Source: Mangifera indica
Lineage: Eukaryota; Streptophyta; Magnoliopsida; Sapindales; Anacardiaceae
DNA: 64,000 nucleotides
Assembly (NCBI RefSeq): GCF_011075055.1
Contig: NC_058150.1
Location: forward strand, 3,782,001-3,846,000
Direction: 5' to 3'
A program made the translations under genes and the position numbers. Below are positions 25,705 through 37,285 of the stretch, one piece after another (the stretch's first letter is position 1; every line of letters starts with the position of its first letter). The notes beneath the pieces were generated by a model, which saw nothing but the letters and a program-made list of their open reading frames with translations, ran no database searches and was not told the DNA's origin.

Positions 25705-28700
25705 AAAGACAGCTTTGCATACTTGGAGTTGATCCCAAGACCTCTTGTACATGCCTAAGAGATCCAACCAGCTAAAATTACTATGTTTCTTACATAACCC
25801 ATTAAGGGTATATAACTGACTTAAAGTTTAAGCCTCGTAAACTTTTCATTCAGTATTCATCATCTACACTTCTAAGACAACTCATCGCAACCAGTAACTC
25901 CCAAAGAAAGCTTAAAGCCACCAAATATGGAATTTTGAAGGAGAATTCCTGACCTGAGACCAAGGTTCAAACTTCGTTAAGTAGCAAGAAGATTGAAAAT
26001 ATGGGCAAATTGTTAAAACCAACTCTCAACAGTCACAATGCTAAGTATTTCACCGTGGAGAAATGATAAGAAAGAGAAAGACTAAGCTATTTCTTCAATC
26101 GAGATGGAAAAGTGCTGCTTAGCTTACCAATTTCTGTATGTCTAACCACCGCCTCCTCCCATCCATGGCCAACACAGTCACAGTAGTTGTCTGAATGTAT
26201 AGATCCCTCTCAAGGCCATCATCGCTCCAATGCACAGAGCTGGGACAACTAGAAAAAGAATGCACTTGAGAATCTGCAAGGTGTTATTACACATATTAGA
26301 CTGCATTTAATTACATAAAAAATGGTATAAAACTTGTAACACATTCTTGCATACACAATGCAGTGCAAGAGAAGAAAAGGTTTTTATAAGTCTAGCAATC
26401 TGATACATGGTCATACTTAAATGATGCAGATATCACTTGGCTAAAATTTGAGAATATAAAAGAATGAACATTTACAATTATAGTTTTTCCAACTAGGAAT
26501 ACTACATTAAGATGAGATTTTTAGGCCCTGTTTTTGAGGTAAATCAAACAATTGTGCTCTCCAGGGTAAGTTTCTGCCAATATCAAGGAAATAACATGTA
26601 AACCACGAAGTTTGTATTTTGGTAAATTGACAAAGTTTTTGAAAGCTCACAAACCATAATAGCTAAAATCACCATCAATATAATTCCAGCAAGATATTTC
26701 AGAATTAGAAAAAAGAAAGTCTTAAATATTTTGGACAGCTACAAAGTGGAATATACTGTATTTAAAACTATAAAGATGATGTGAAGAAAGTTAATACCAG
26801 TTGCATCTTTTACGTCCTTGATGGGAAGAGTAGTTGAGTGGTGGAACTGTTGTGATTGCATCAACCAATTAAAACTTTGGGGTGTTGCACAACGAAGCAT
26901 CCTTGAAAATATTGCAAGTCTTTTTCTAGCGTCAAGAAAAGGCTGGCCAGATCTGGAGTCAATCAAACTAAGGAGAGTATGCGAGACCTACATAAAAGAT
27001 AGATATTCAAAACCATCCACAAAAGAATTAAATATTTATTCTAAAAGAAAGTTTCACTCACTTGAATGACCAGTTGATTACACCATAAAATAGTTTGATG
27101 TTCCATTGACAGCCACACATTTTTCATGCCAGAACTAGTTATCATAAAGCCATGGGTGGGAGGCACAATACCATCAAGGGATTCTAATTCTGACCGCACC
27201 TGAACAAAAAGGGAAAAAAAAGTTGGAAAACGTCTACAGCTAAAAACAGAACAAAAAAATGAAGGCGTTAACATTTAAAGAAGATCCAAATCAAGTACAT
27301 AGCAAGCATTCCATTGAAAATCAAAGTAATGTAATGAAATAGCTTTTTAAAGCGATCAAAACAAGTATTAGATGTGATTTCCTGGCAAATCTTAACATAT
27401 TTTGCATGTAGAGAATTATTAACATATAAGGCAGCTTTAATTATTTGATCGAACAAACATTCTAAAGAGAAACCAACCACATACCATGTGTAATAGACTC
27501 AAAACACCAATATACCTGATAGTCATTATAACCACCAGAAATGGAAACAACAACAACATGAGAAAGTCTAGGATCAGATACATGATGTCCCGTTGAAGTG
27601 GTATGGACATCGTACCCCTTTCTCCATTCATGGTTAACACTAGCAAAATAGTAACCCAGGGATGGCTGCAATGCCAAAGGTGGAGATCTGGATAAAACAG
27701 GAAAATCTCATACGAAAGCCAATAAATCAATGAAATTTTAAAACCAATGAAATTGAAGAAACCTAAACTTACTGGTGTGGGCTTGAAAGCGTGAGTACAG
27801 TCTCGACAGCTGACTTCCTTAAAAGTGGGTGGATAATAGCAGCTCTGGCAATAAAGCCACCCATAGAGTGACCAACCAATATCACACTTTTAGGCAAACT
27901 CCCAGAGGCTGCAGAACCTTCTCTCTCTCGAGCTTCATGAGATTCTCGGTATTGATCCAAAATCTGCAAATATTCCCAGACATTAATCAATGGCATAAAT
28001 GAAAAGTCACAAACAAAAGTACCTGTATTCTACCAAACAAGAAACTCTTCAAACTTAAATCAGTCTGAGAAACTTAAAGGCAGTATCGTTAATAGGAATT
28101 TTTGGCATTATTATTGTATCAATAAAGTGTTGTCTTATCAATGTTGAGTGTACTACAAACACAGGAGTCAAAAGTTAAACACAAGGGGTAATTGGTTTGA
28201 GGCTATGTAAAAATGAATAAGGCCTAAAAACTGGAAAAGTGGTTCTGAGGCCATGCTCAATAAGCTTAACCCAAAAAACTTCTTCAATTCATGTACTTAT
28301 AGGTAAAAACAATATATATATATAGGATCACAGAAGCCAATTCAAAAGTTGTGGGATGATGCTTCATCAAAGTGAGACAAGAAAAGGGCTTATGGACCTT
28401 CATTGTGTAGTCTCATACCACCCCCCTGCAATATGAAGCACACACTTTGAATTCCATTCCAATAAAAACCCAGATGTATAATTCCAACATAAATTTCAAG
28501 TTCTATGATAAAACTTCTAAACCTTCAATTGAAAAAAAAAGGTTCATGGTGTAATATTAATAATAACACAAAGCATGATCTCAAAAATCATCACACTGAA
28601 CATCATGATTGACATTAGTAATATAATTACTCATTTGTGCTGGGGAAATTAACACAATCAAAGAAATTAAGCTATACCCTGTGGATGGCATACACAACAT

Positions 28701-30106
28701 ATTCTGCATGCTCCTCAAGAATCTGACCGTCCATTGCAGAATGTCCACCTTCAAGATCCACAGCAAACCAGTCCAGTTTGCAAGAATATTGGTTGGGTAA
28801 TTGAAAGCCCGATGCATTCATATCTGTACTGCCTTCCTCAGAAGTCAGGAACGCTTCTTGATAAAATGAACGTTCAAGTGGACCTCCTTGATATGCCCTA
28901 TCAGATTCTGCTGCTAAAGATCGCACCTGAGATAAGCATGAAGCTGTTTAAAATTTTCTCTTACGATGGTTGCACAGTTCAAATGGAGACTTACTATATG
29001 ATATGAAATTATATATAACATTATCATTGTTGTTAATTGTTTGCAAAAGTTTTCAAAAAAATAAATGCATAATGAAATTTGTAATGCCTCTCCTGGATAT
29101 GATGTAATTGGATCACTTTATCTGCAAAAATATTCTATTCCAACAGGACTCAAATAATTCAGATTGTTAGCAGATTATCAAATCACAAACAATTACCAAA
29201 AAATGGCTAATTAAAAGATGGAGTAAAAAATTCTACACTGAAACATAATCCTCTTCCAATCTATACTGAAATAAATACCTCTGCCTGACCAGCAAACAAC
29301 TGTAAGCAAAGCTCCAACTAAGCCATCAACTCACCCAAATTCACTGGTTTTATTAACATCTTAAATAGACACAAAAAAAATGATGCTAAGATTAGAACCC
29401 TTACTTACAGTCTTCATCACGAGTCACTTAAGCCCATGAAACAGAGAACAGACCTTCCATAATCAACTCTTCCATATTCAATAACATATGTTCAGAACTC
29501 TTAATACAACAACTATAAATCTTGCATCATAACACAGAGTTCTATCTTCCAATGCACTAAACCTATGCCCCAAATCTTCCATCTGTATTTTCTCAGAAGA
29601 AAAAATCTCAAAATTGGTTTCAACTTGAATTAGTTTTTACAACACCCTATTAAACGAAATTCATAATTAAAAAACTTAAAGAAGAACAGTTTAGCATAGC
29701 CAGACTAAATCTAAAAGTACTCCTCTAATCCAACAAAACACTGATCAATATAAAATGAAGATTTTTCAACAATAAAATAACAATCAAAAGTAATAAAGAA
29801 GAAGGAAGACCTTGCCTGTTTATAGCTACCACCATTCCCAGGAATAAAAAGAAGCGGTACACCATTAAGCTGCTTCAGGTGCTCCTTAAAATCAATCTTT
29901 TTCCACCCTTCATGATACAAATACAAGCCATACTTTGTATATGAAGCACCTTCAGTTGAAGAAATCGGAATGTATGTAGGATACATATAGGTCATAACAC
30001 AAAGATTCGAAATTGGCTTTAACAAATGATATAGAGAAGCAATGCCGATCCACAGAGTTAAAATTACAGTAGTCGCAACTCTCAAAGTCGCTCCAAAACC
30101 TCTCAT
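19932..30106 (-). CDS. PGAP1: GPI inositol-deacylase (PGAP1/BST1 family), 18 exons, complete
   Basis: ER membrane lipase-fold enzyme that removes the acyl chain from the inositol of newly attached GPI anchors. Coding exons (5' to 3' on minus): 30106-29816, 28926-28678, 27963-27773, 27687-27516, 27199-27062, 26987-26798, 26273-26128, 25488-25312, 25166-25056, 24874-24755, 24629-24473, 23682-23519, 23399-23313, 22580-22252, 21748-21667, 21291-21152, 20853-20580, 20243-19932; total 3330 nt, 1109 aa, in the family range. Residues 10-30 form an N-terminal membrane segment; PLLFIPGNGGSYKQ follows; the lipase motif VGHSMGG places the catalytic serine near S213; several membrane spans follow residue about 735. 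The ATG at 30106 is the first in frame. Intron 1 uses a GC donor (CAG/GCAAGG). A leader intron (about 30174-30446) is likely. A poly-C tract lies in intron 7. No frame break is seen. Confidence 0.95.
25667..25707. repeat. C28-A13 homopolymer tract in a PGAP1 intron
   Basis: 28 consecutive C then 13 A, preceded by shorter C runs from about 25653. On the transcribed (minus) strand this reads T13 then G28, about 180 bases upstream of the acceptor of exon 8. Confidence 0.9.
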
Positions 30107-32333
30107 CGTGGAATCGACAAACAATATCTACTCCACTAAATTCGCTAAACCACTGTGTCTTTTACCATCACCCTGCCAAGAAAAAGTAGCTCATCAACTT
30201 AGCAACACAAGTATCAAAGGTCTCGTTACAATCAAAAGAAGTAACAAAGTGTAAGCACACAAAGCTGATTCTTCATAGATCTGCTTCATAAAATTAAAAT
30301 TTGAACATAGAATCATCGCTGGCGACAGTATAGAAGAGATGTATCCAACAGAAAGCGAAAAGAAACAACAAAGATTTAAAGCTGAATCAATAAAGATCGT
30401 TCAAATATAAGTGAGTACCGAATTAAAAGACAAATGTGAAAGCGTACCGTGTTCGGAAAGGTTGGTTGATAAGCTGGTGAGAGCAGTGAAGCGAGGAACC
30501 AGTGAGATCCGTGAAAGTTTCTTTATCTCGCTCTTAAAGCGGAAGTAAATTTAAAGAACCGTACATAAATATGATCGTATATTCGGGTTTGCTTACGGGG
30601 TGTTCATCCGTCATCTTTGCATCGAAAGGGTCGGGTTTTCGCCCGTATATGGGCTGGTGAAAAACTTGTTCGGATAAGAACTTTTAGAAATTGATATTAA
30701 AAAATTTTTCACCTTTTAAATTTCTCTTGTTATTCACTGCTTTAGTAAGTTTGGTTTTCTTAGAAAATAATTGTGTTTTATTTCTATTGAAATTACAGAA
30801 CTGTTAATACAAATATCAAATTAATAATATATTATTAACAATTTAAAATTTTATTATTTAAATTCTTTAAAAATATCAAAACTCTATTTAAAATATTGGT
30901 TTTCATCATTTTATTAGAAAGAAATAATGCACAAGAAATTGAAAGGAAGAACAAAAAAAAAGTTAAATATTGAAATGTGAGAGTGTATAAATGTGATGAA
31001 AAGTCATCTTTATTGAGGTGTTTTAGGGTTGTATAATTGCTCTTTTCCAAAGGCACAAATGGTTGTGAAAAGAATCCAAAAAATCCAAATATTTATATTA
31101 AAAGAATGGTTACATGTACTTATTTTTAAGTATACATATAAAATGTCATTATGTAATTGAATATTATTTTATCCTTAATTTAAAATTATTCAATTACTTG
31201 ATAATATATAAAAATATATATTTATTTATATACTAAAAATAAATATACATAATTTTATTATTACATTAAATAATTTTTTCGTAGAAATATCTTCCCGCAT
31301 TCAAATAATCTACAAACTTTTACAAGAAAATATGTTATTCTATAAATTAGACCGGAAATCTTGGATTCTTACATTGCATCCTTTTTGGGCTGTCACTGGC
31401 TGCACTTGCAGGCTGGATACTGCAAACTGAAATTTACCCAATGACTGAAATGTGTGCTGAGAATTACTCCTAATAATGCGTGGGGAAATAGTGGGGCGTG
31501 ACAATGATCATTGGGTTGACGTCTCCAGTAGAGGCCAGGGCTGTCGTCTCCATGGCTGCAAGCTCAAACTTGCTTCCCTCAAATGCTTCCACTATCGGGG
31601 CATGTTAGTCAAAAGGGCAAGGACTTGAATAAGAAACAGAGCCACTTCCATTGCAAAACTCACCTGTTCAGCCTCTTCATGGTTCCAGGGTCCAATCTGA
31701 GAGAGATTGTGACCAAATTGAGGCTTTGTCTAACATATGCCTGGGGATTTCACCTGCCATGAAATGGGAGATTTATACATGGGTGTTGTCAGTGCTTCAA
31801 GAAGATTACAAGAAAATTAAAACAATAAAAATTGCTATTGTCTCTGAAGGAAGAAACAAAATTGGGTCATACCTCTACCGGTATAAGCATTTTCTGGTTT
31901 TGAATGTACAAGTTAAAACATGCTAGCAAGTGCAGAAAACACATACTAAATGTAAATTAAGGAGAGAGAGAGTTTTCTTTCAAATGAACTCTATTCACTG
32001 GAAATACTGAGATAGTACACTTATATACAGGAAAATTTGTTACTACACCGTCCCAATGTGGTGCACAATACTCAAACAGGATATCATATCATCTCAAAGC
32101 CCACTAATTTTCTACTCTCAGAAGTTCTCTATATTACAAAAAGAACAAAATAGGGTGTGGTAAAAGATAAAAACTGATGAACAACCCAGCAGCTAGTTAA
32201 GCTAAAAAGAGCCAACGCAAAATATTGCAAACCTCATGGTAATGCAATGGCCATAATTTGCTCTCTTTCCCATCAAATAACAAAGCATGTATCAGGAATT
32301 CAGGAAACTTTGTACGAGTTAAAAATCTCTTAC
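30107..32333. other. PGAP1 5' region and spacer with possible gene relic
   Basis: 30107-30540 is the likely leader and promoter of the minus-strand PGAP1 homologue: a CT/AC-bounded intron about 30174-30446 and a GC-richer patch to 30540. 30650-31340 is AT-rich. At 31440-31830 the minus strand has exon-like pieces bounded by splice-like sites (for example a piece ending NHEEAEQ before GTGAGT at about 31663, and one ending IIVTPHYFPTHY before a stop near 31472), but they do not join in frame. 31950-32333 is likely 3' untranslated sequence of the carboxylesterase. Confidence 0.4.
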
Positions 32334-35300
32334 TTAATAAGAGAACTCGTGGCCTCGAAATGAGATGTACTTTTTAACCCAGATGGCAATATCCTCAGCA
32401 CAGGCATGGGCCTGCGGGCTCTTCAGAAGCACGTCGAGTGTCGCAAATTCATGAACTGCATCCTTGTACTCAAGAACAGGTGCATCAACGTTTACCTTCC
32501 GGAGCTCCTCTGAGTAAGCGATGGCCCTATCTCTCATCCAGTCATGTTCAGCTACCACTGTCAGTGTTGGGGGCATCAGCTTCAAAGGTGGCCCTCGATC
32601 TGGTACTAGGGGGTTAGCAGTTGGGTGGTCCAGGCTGAACTCCTCCTCAGGAAGAAAAAGTTTCCAGGCAAGTAGGCACATAGCCTTGTCATAGAAGTAA
32701 GAGTTTGCCAATTTTATCTCTGAATGTGTGGGGACACTTCCAATGAAAAAAGGATACATCAGAACCTGTGCAACAACCTTCACAGGATCCAGAAGCCTTC
32801 CTGCCTCAACAGCTTTCCGAGCCACAAAATCTGCAATGTTTGCACCACAGCTCACCCCAAGTAGAACACATCTGTAAAACATACCACAAGTCCACAACGA
32901 TCAGGTTTGTATAGCTTAAAATTCCATAACCAAACCCTCCAAGTTGCTTGTAAAGAATAAGCATTCAAAAGAAATTTCCAATTATCACTAAATACAACAG
33001 TTGTAGGTTACCAGTTTCATTTCAGGACAAACAGCTAAAAACCATTCCCAGGTCAATGTAAACAGGTGTGACTTGTTATATTTATCCAGCTCTACCTTTA
33101 TCAACAAAAAATAATTGGACAAAATGCCAACTGTACAGAATTATAAATAGATCTCAGCTTAACTACAGGCAAGCAGACATAGAATGGCAAGAAAAGTAAC
33201 CAACAAAGAAAGCAACAAGTGAAAATAAAGAGCAAATAATATGAGCTCTTCTGCACGTTGCATGCATTATCATTACAAAAAGAAAAAATAATGTATCCAC
33301 ACCTCCTCATTAGTGTTCCAGCCTCCATAGATATAACACTCATCAAGAAAATCGGAAGGACTCTTCTTTCATAGGCCAACTTTTATCAATTAATAAATTA
33401 CTAGCAATCATAACAATAGAACACACAATAAGCTCTCAACGCTCAGTTTTACAGTAGCATCAAATTCCACCAAATCGAATCCAAAGCACAAAATCCTAAT
33501 TCTCAATTCCAATATCATTGGTCTTAGAATACATAGAACACATCCTCATTGCATTAGATAGAAAAACTATAGAGTTACCACTGTGACCACTTTCACCATC
33601 CAACAACCTAGTTTACAGAAAAGCAGCATAACTCCAGTCCCTCTACAATGAAAGTTCCATACTGATGCCATTATTCATTTTCATGCACAAAAGGAGCAAA
33701 GGTATCTCTAACAATAAATTAGGCCCACGAATTGCATATACACACATTCACCACAATCTATGATTTGCAAGCAACTCTCCTATAAAAAAGTTGTATTATA
33801 ATTCACCTGTTCATTTATGTCTAACATCCATATAGGTAAAATTCACCAAGACTTGCCTAAAACATGTGCAGGATTATGCAGATGCTAGACGAATTTGTCA
33901 TGAAACTTTCACAAGCTAGCAAATTACATAACCATCTTACTTTCTATGGTTCATTTAAAAGTATATAAACACAAAGTCAAAATTGGTACTAAATGGTGAA
34001 TTTCACGACTTGCATATACACACATTCACCACAATCTATGATTTGCAAGCAACTCTCCTATAAAAAAGTTGTATTATAATTCACCTCTTCATTTATGTCT
34101 AACATCCATATAGGTAAAATTCACCAAGACTTGCCTAAAACATGTGCAGGATTATGCAGATGCTAGACGAATTTGTCATGAAACTTTCACAAGCTAGCAA
34201 ATTACATAACCATCTTACTTTCTATGGTTCATTTAAAAGTATATAAACACAAAGTCAAAATTGGTACTAAATATTATATATGTACTTTATAATAAACATG
34301 AATACCAATGGTTATTATGTCTAAATTTTTCAAAGATGTCTTGTGACATCCCCACTTATGTCACAATAAGATACTCAGATCCATGTCTTCATACCATACA
34401 TCATATTGAATGTTGTTTGCACCAACTAAACTGTAATTCTTCTAAAACTGTTGAACAAGAGAATATTAGTTTCACACTTGGTCAAAAAAACAATTTCTTG
34501 CAACTAATTGAAACCAAGACGTGGGAAGAACCAAGTCACTACCCTTTAAGAGACATATGAATGAGCTAAAGTAACACAACAGCAATTAATATACAACTAA
34601 ACCCTAAACCAGAAAGTAATTATCAAACTGAAAAGCATTGTTAAAAAGTTTGACAGTCTCCATATATGTAAATAATTCCCAAACTAGTTGATCAAGTGTT
34701 TATCCTTCATTTAGACACAGATAATAAACTTTTGGCCAGAAAAAATACATGTAATCACATTCTTAATGTTACAGCAATCATTGCCCTTAAGAACTAAAAA
34801 TGTGGTGTATGAGTTCCCACATTGCAATAGGCAAGATTTGGACAGTTTTCAATAAGCATAGACATCAGCAATCATGAGTAATAGTAATAAACAAAACCAC
34901 AAAAAGCATCAAAACACCTTGAAGGATCTCCATGAGCAGCCAACCAAGGTTCCACCGGAGACGCACCAAACGCATCCACAAGATGTCGATTACTATCAGA
35001 CTTCTTAGACTCCACACCGCCACCACGAGCATTCCCCATGCTCTTACTACACTCCGCCAAATTCGCTTGCTTCCCCAACCAATTCAACACTTTGAGCCCA
35101 TCGTCAAACGCCGCCGGGTACCTATTCTCCGGCGCCAACCTATACCCGACTGCCACAACAATCGCATCACACAATCTCGAGATCCGTCGACAGAAAAAAT
35201 CGTTCGCCACGGAATCATTGCTCCCGCTCACCCACCCTCCCCCATGAAACTGTAACACTATCGGTAATTTCCTACGGTTCACATCTACCGGCAAGTACCC

Positions 35301-35756
35301 TCTATACGCGTCCGATTTGGAATTCAAAGCCTCAGTTCCAACACCAGTGTAACTACTTCTCCGATTCTCTTCCAGTCTCGTTATCGCGGTCCCCACATTC
35401 GACGGGCCGTAACTGCCTCTCCGTAACAACACCTCGCTCTGTTCCAGATCGGCTTGCCTAACGTTCAAGCGGGCTTTAGTTCTGGATTGAAGTTTGGAAT
35501 CGGGTTCGGGAGGATGAAGAGCGGATTCGGGTAGAAAAATCCGGATCGTGAGAGAGGTGAAGGGGTCGATATGGATATCCTTTGTCGCCACTCCGTCAGA
35601 GAATGAAGGATTGGGCGCGGCAACCGATTCTTCAGGTCGGGTAGTTACTCCAAACGGGCTGGATTCCTCGGGCGGTGTTTGGATCCGGTTTTGTAGTCGG
35701 TGTTTCAGGAGGAACTTGAAGAATACACTGTATAGCTTTACAGCTACGCTCGGCAT
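32334..35756 (-). CDS. Carboxylesterase of the plant CXE11/CXE16 type, two exons
   Basis: Alpha/beta-hydrolase of the plant CXE (hormone-sensitive-lipase-like) family; substrate unknown. Exons 35756-34918 and 32871-32334 join at GT-AG sites to 458 aa, matching the roughly 460-aa CXE11-like subgroup, which carries a long N-terminal region. The oxyanion-hole motif HGGGWVSG is at residues 171-178. The nucleophile elbow reads GVSCGAN (S287) instead of the more common GDSAGG. Asp in AEHDWMRD and His in AVHEFATL complete the triad. The N-terminus starts MPSVAVKLYS; the insertion between about 86 and 150 (Arg/Ser-rich) is typical of this subgroup. Strand is the same as PGAP1 but the genes are 2.2 kb apart and unrelated. 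The 2046-bp intron contains a recent tandem duplication. The frame is intact. Confidence 0.93.
33732..34272. repeat. Recent 263-bp tandem duplication in the carboxylesterase intron
   Basis: 33732-33994 and 34010-34272 are nearly identical (offset 278, 15-bp spacer). One difference noticed is CACCTGTTC versus CACCTCTTC. Such similarity implies a young event or an assembly duplication. Confidence 0.92.
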
Positions 35757-37285
35757 TTCTGTATTTTCGTCTTCGTTTCTCTAATTTTCGAGCTTCTCAC
35801 TCAAAACAAAACAGGAGAGACTCCACACAGCTTTGTTATATTGGTACGCCGCCGTGTCCAGTAGAATCGTGCTTCGTCTTATCAGTTTTATAAATTCATG
35901 ATTTCAGAGTTGAATTAAAGGTTTTGTTTTCTGCTTCCGCATCAGATTAGGGTTTGAGCAATCTGGAGATTGCTTGAATCTGAAGACGATGATGTTTCAA
36001 TGGCGACAAAGACTGTGGGCGAAGCGGTGGTGATGGGTATGCTATATACATGCAAGTTTAGGATGTGATTTTGTGTTCTTTCTTGTCTTTTGTAATGTGT
36101 TAAGATTTTTTTAAGACAATTTGTGCTTTTGATGGTGATACAGTTTAGACGACTTTTGTCCTTTTGTTTTGAAGGTACAAGTGGTACGCCACTCAGAATA
36201 GTCTGATGGCCAAAAAAATGAGATTTTAAACATAAAATTAATGTTTCAAATCCCTTTCAACAAATATCATATAGATAGAATTGTCATTGGACCAATAGTC
36301 TCACCTCCTTAATACTCAAGAAATCGATCATCATATTAAAGTATTTCCTGTTTAATAATTTATTCTATCCCCAAAAAGTAGTTAACTCATATTTGGTGCG
36401 TCTATAATTCAATTTAAATTATAAAATTAAATTAAATTATTAAAAAATTATAATTTATTTTATTTTATTTTAGATTAAAAAATTTTTAAATCATTTTTTA
36501 GTTTAAATTACGATTTAAACAATTTTCAAAATAATTCAAACCATAACCATATTTCATACTATATATAACTTATTTTTTATATTTATTTTGTTATTTTTTA
36601 AAATATATATGATATTTATTTTATATATTTATATTATATTTTAGAAAATTATAATTCAATTTATATATTTTTTTTTTAAGATTCAAACTATGATAGTCGA
36701 ATCTTATATTGAAAATTCAATTTTCATATCACATATGGTGTATCATATCATATGATATATCTTTAAAAAAATAAAATAATAAAAAATTATAATTGATACG
36801 TTATTATTTTAGAAAATATCATAAACACTTTTAAAATTTAAAAATTTTTCATAAACACATCTATTGCACCATCATTTTTATCGGAAAAATGTATCAATAA
36901 TATATATCATAATGTTTAATATATTACTGTATTATATTAATTTGATACATCTTATGATATGTATAATTTTGTATTTATATTATATCATATCATGTATTAT
37001 AAAATATTTATAATAATGAAGTAAATCGTAATCTAAATTAGAGTAAACAATAATTTTTTTTAATTTTAATTTGGTTTAGTTTGAAATCTAAAATAATTTA
37101 AAATTTTTTTAAACTATTTTTTAATTTAATTTAAAAAATCTATCAAATTGTATCCCACCCTTAACTCAAATAAAGTTATAGCGATAAGAAAAAGAAAAAA
37201 AGTACAAGTGGTGTCACCGTTGGCATAAAATACGTGCTATGGGGAAATTTTATTGAAGCTCAGAAGTGATTTGAGAGTTTATTTA
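35757..37285. other. Carboxylesterase 5' region and AT-rich repeat copy
   Basis: 35757-36020 is likely promoter and leader of the minus-strand carboxylesterase. 36190-37200 is very AT-rich; its 36700-37010 part is the reverse complement of the repeat near 4021-4370. The 10-mer GTACAAGTGG occurs on both sides (36175-36184 and 37202-37211), possibly a target duplication. No gene seen. Confidence 0.45.

Noticed and set aside
25427..25738. Frame encoding a poly-glycine stretch on the minus strand
   Set aside because: It is a read-through of the C28 tract in a PGAP1 intron.
30107..30124. Six extra N-terminal residues for the PGAP1 homologue
   Set aside because: The upstream start would be TTG; the first in-frame ATG is at 30106.
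31440..31830. A possible gene on the minus strand upstream of PGAP1
   Set aside because: Exon-like pieces with splice-like borders do not join into a continuous frame; kept only as a remark in the spacer entry.
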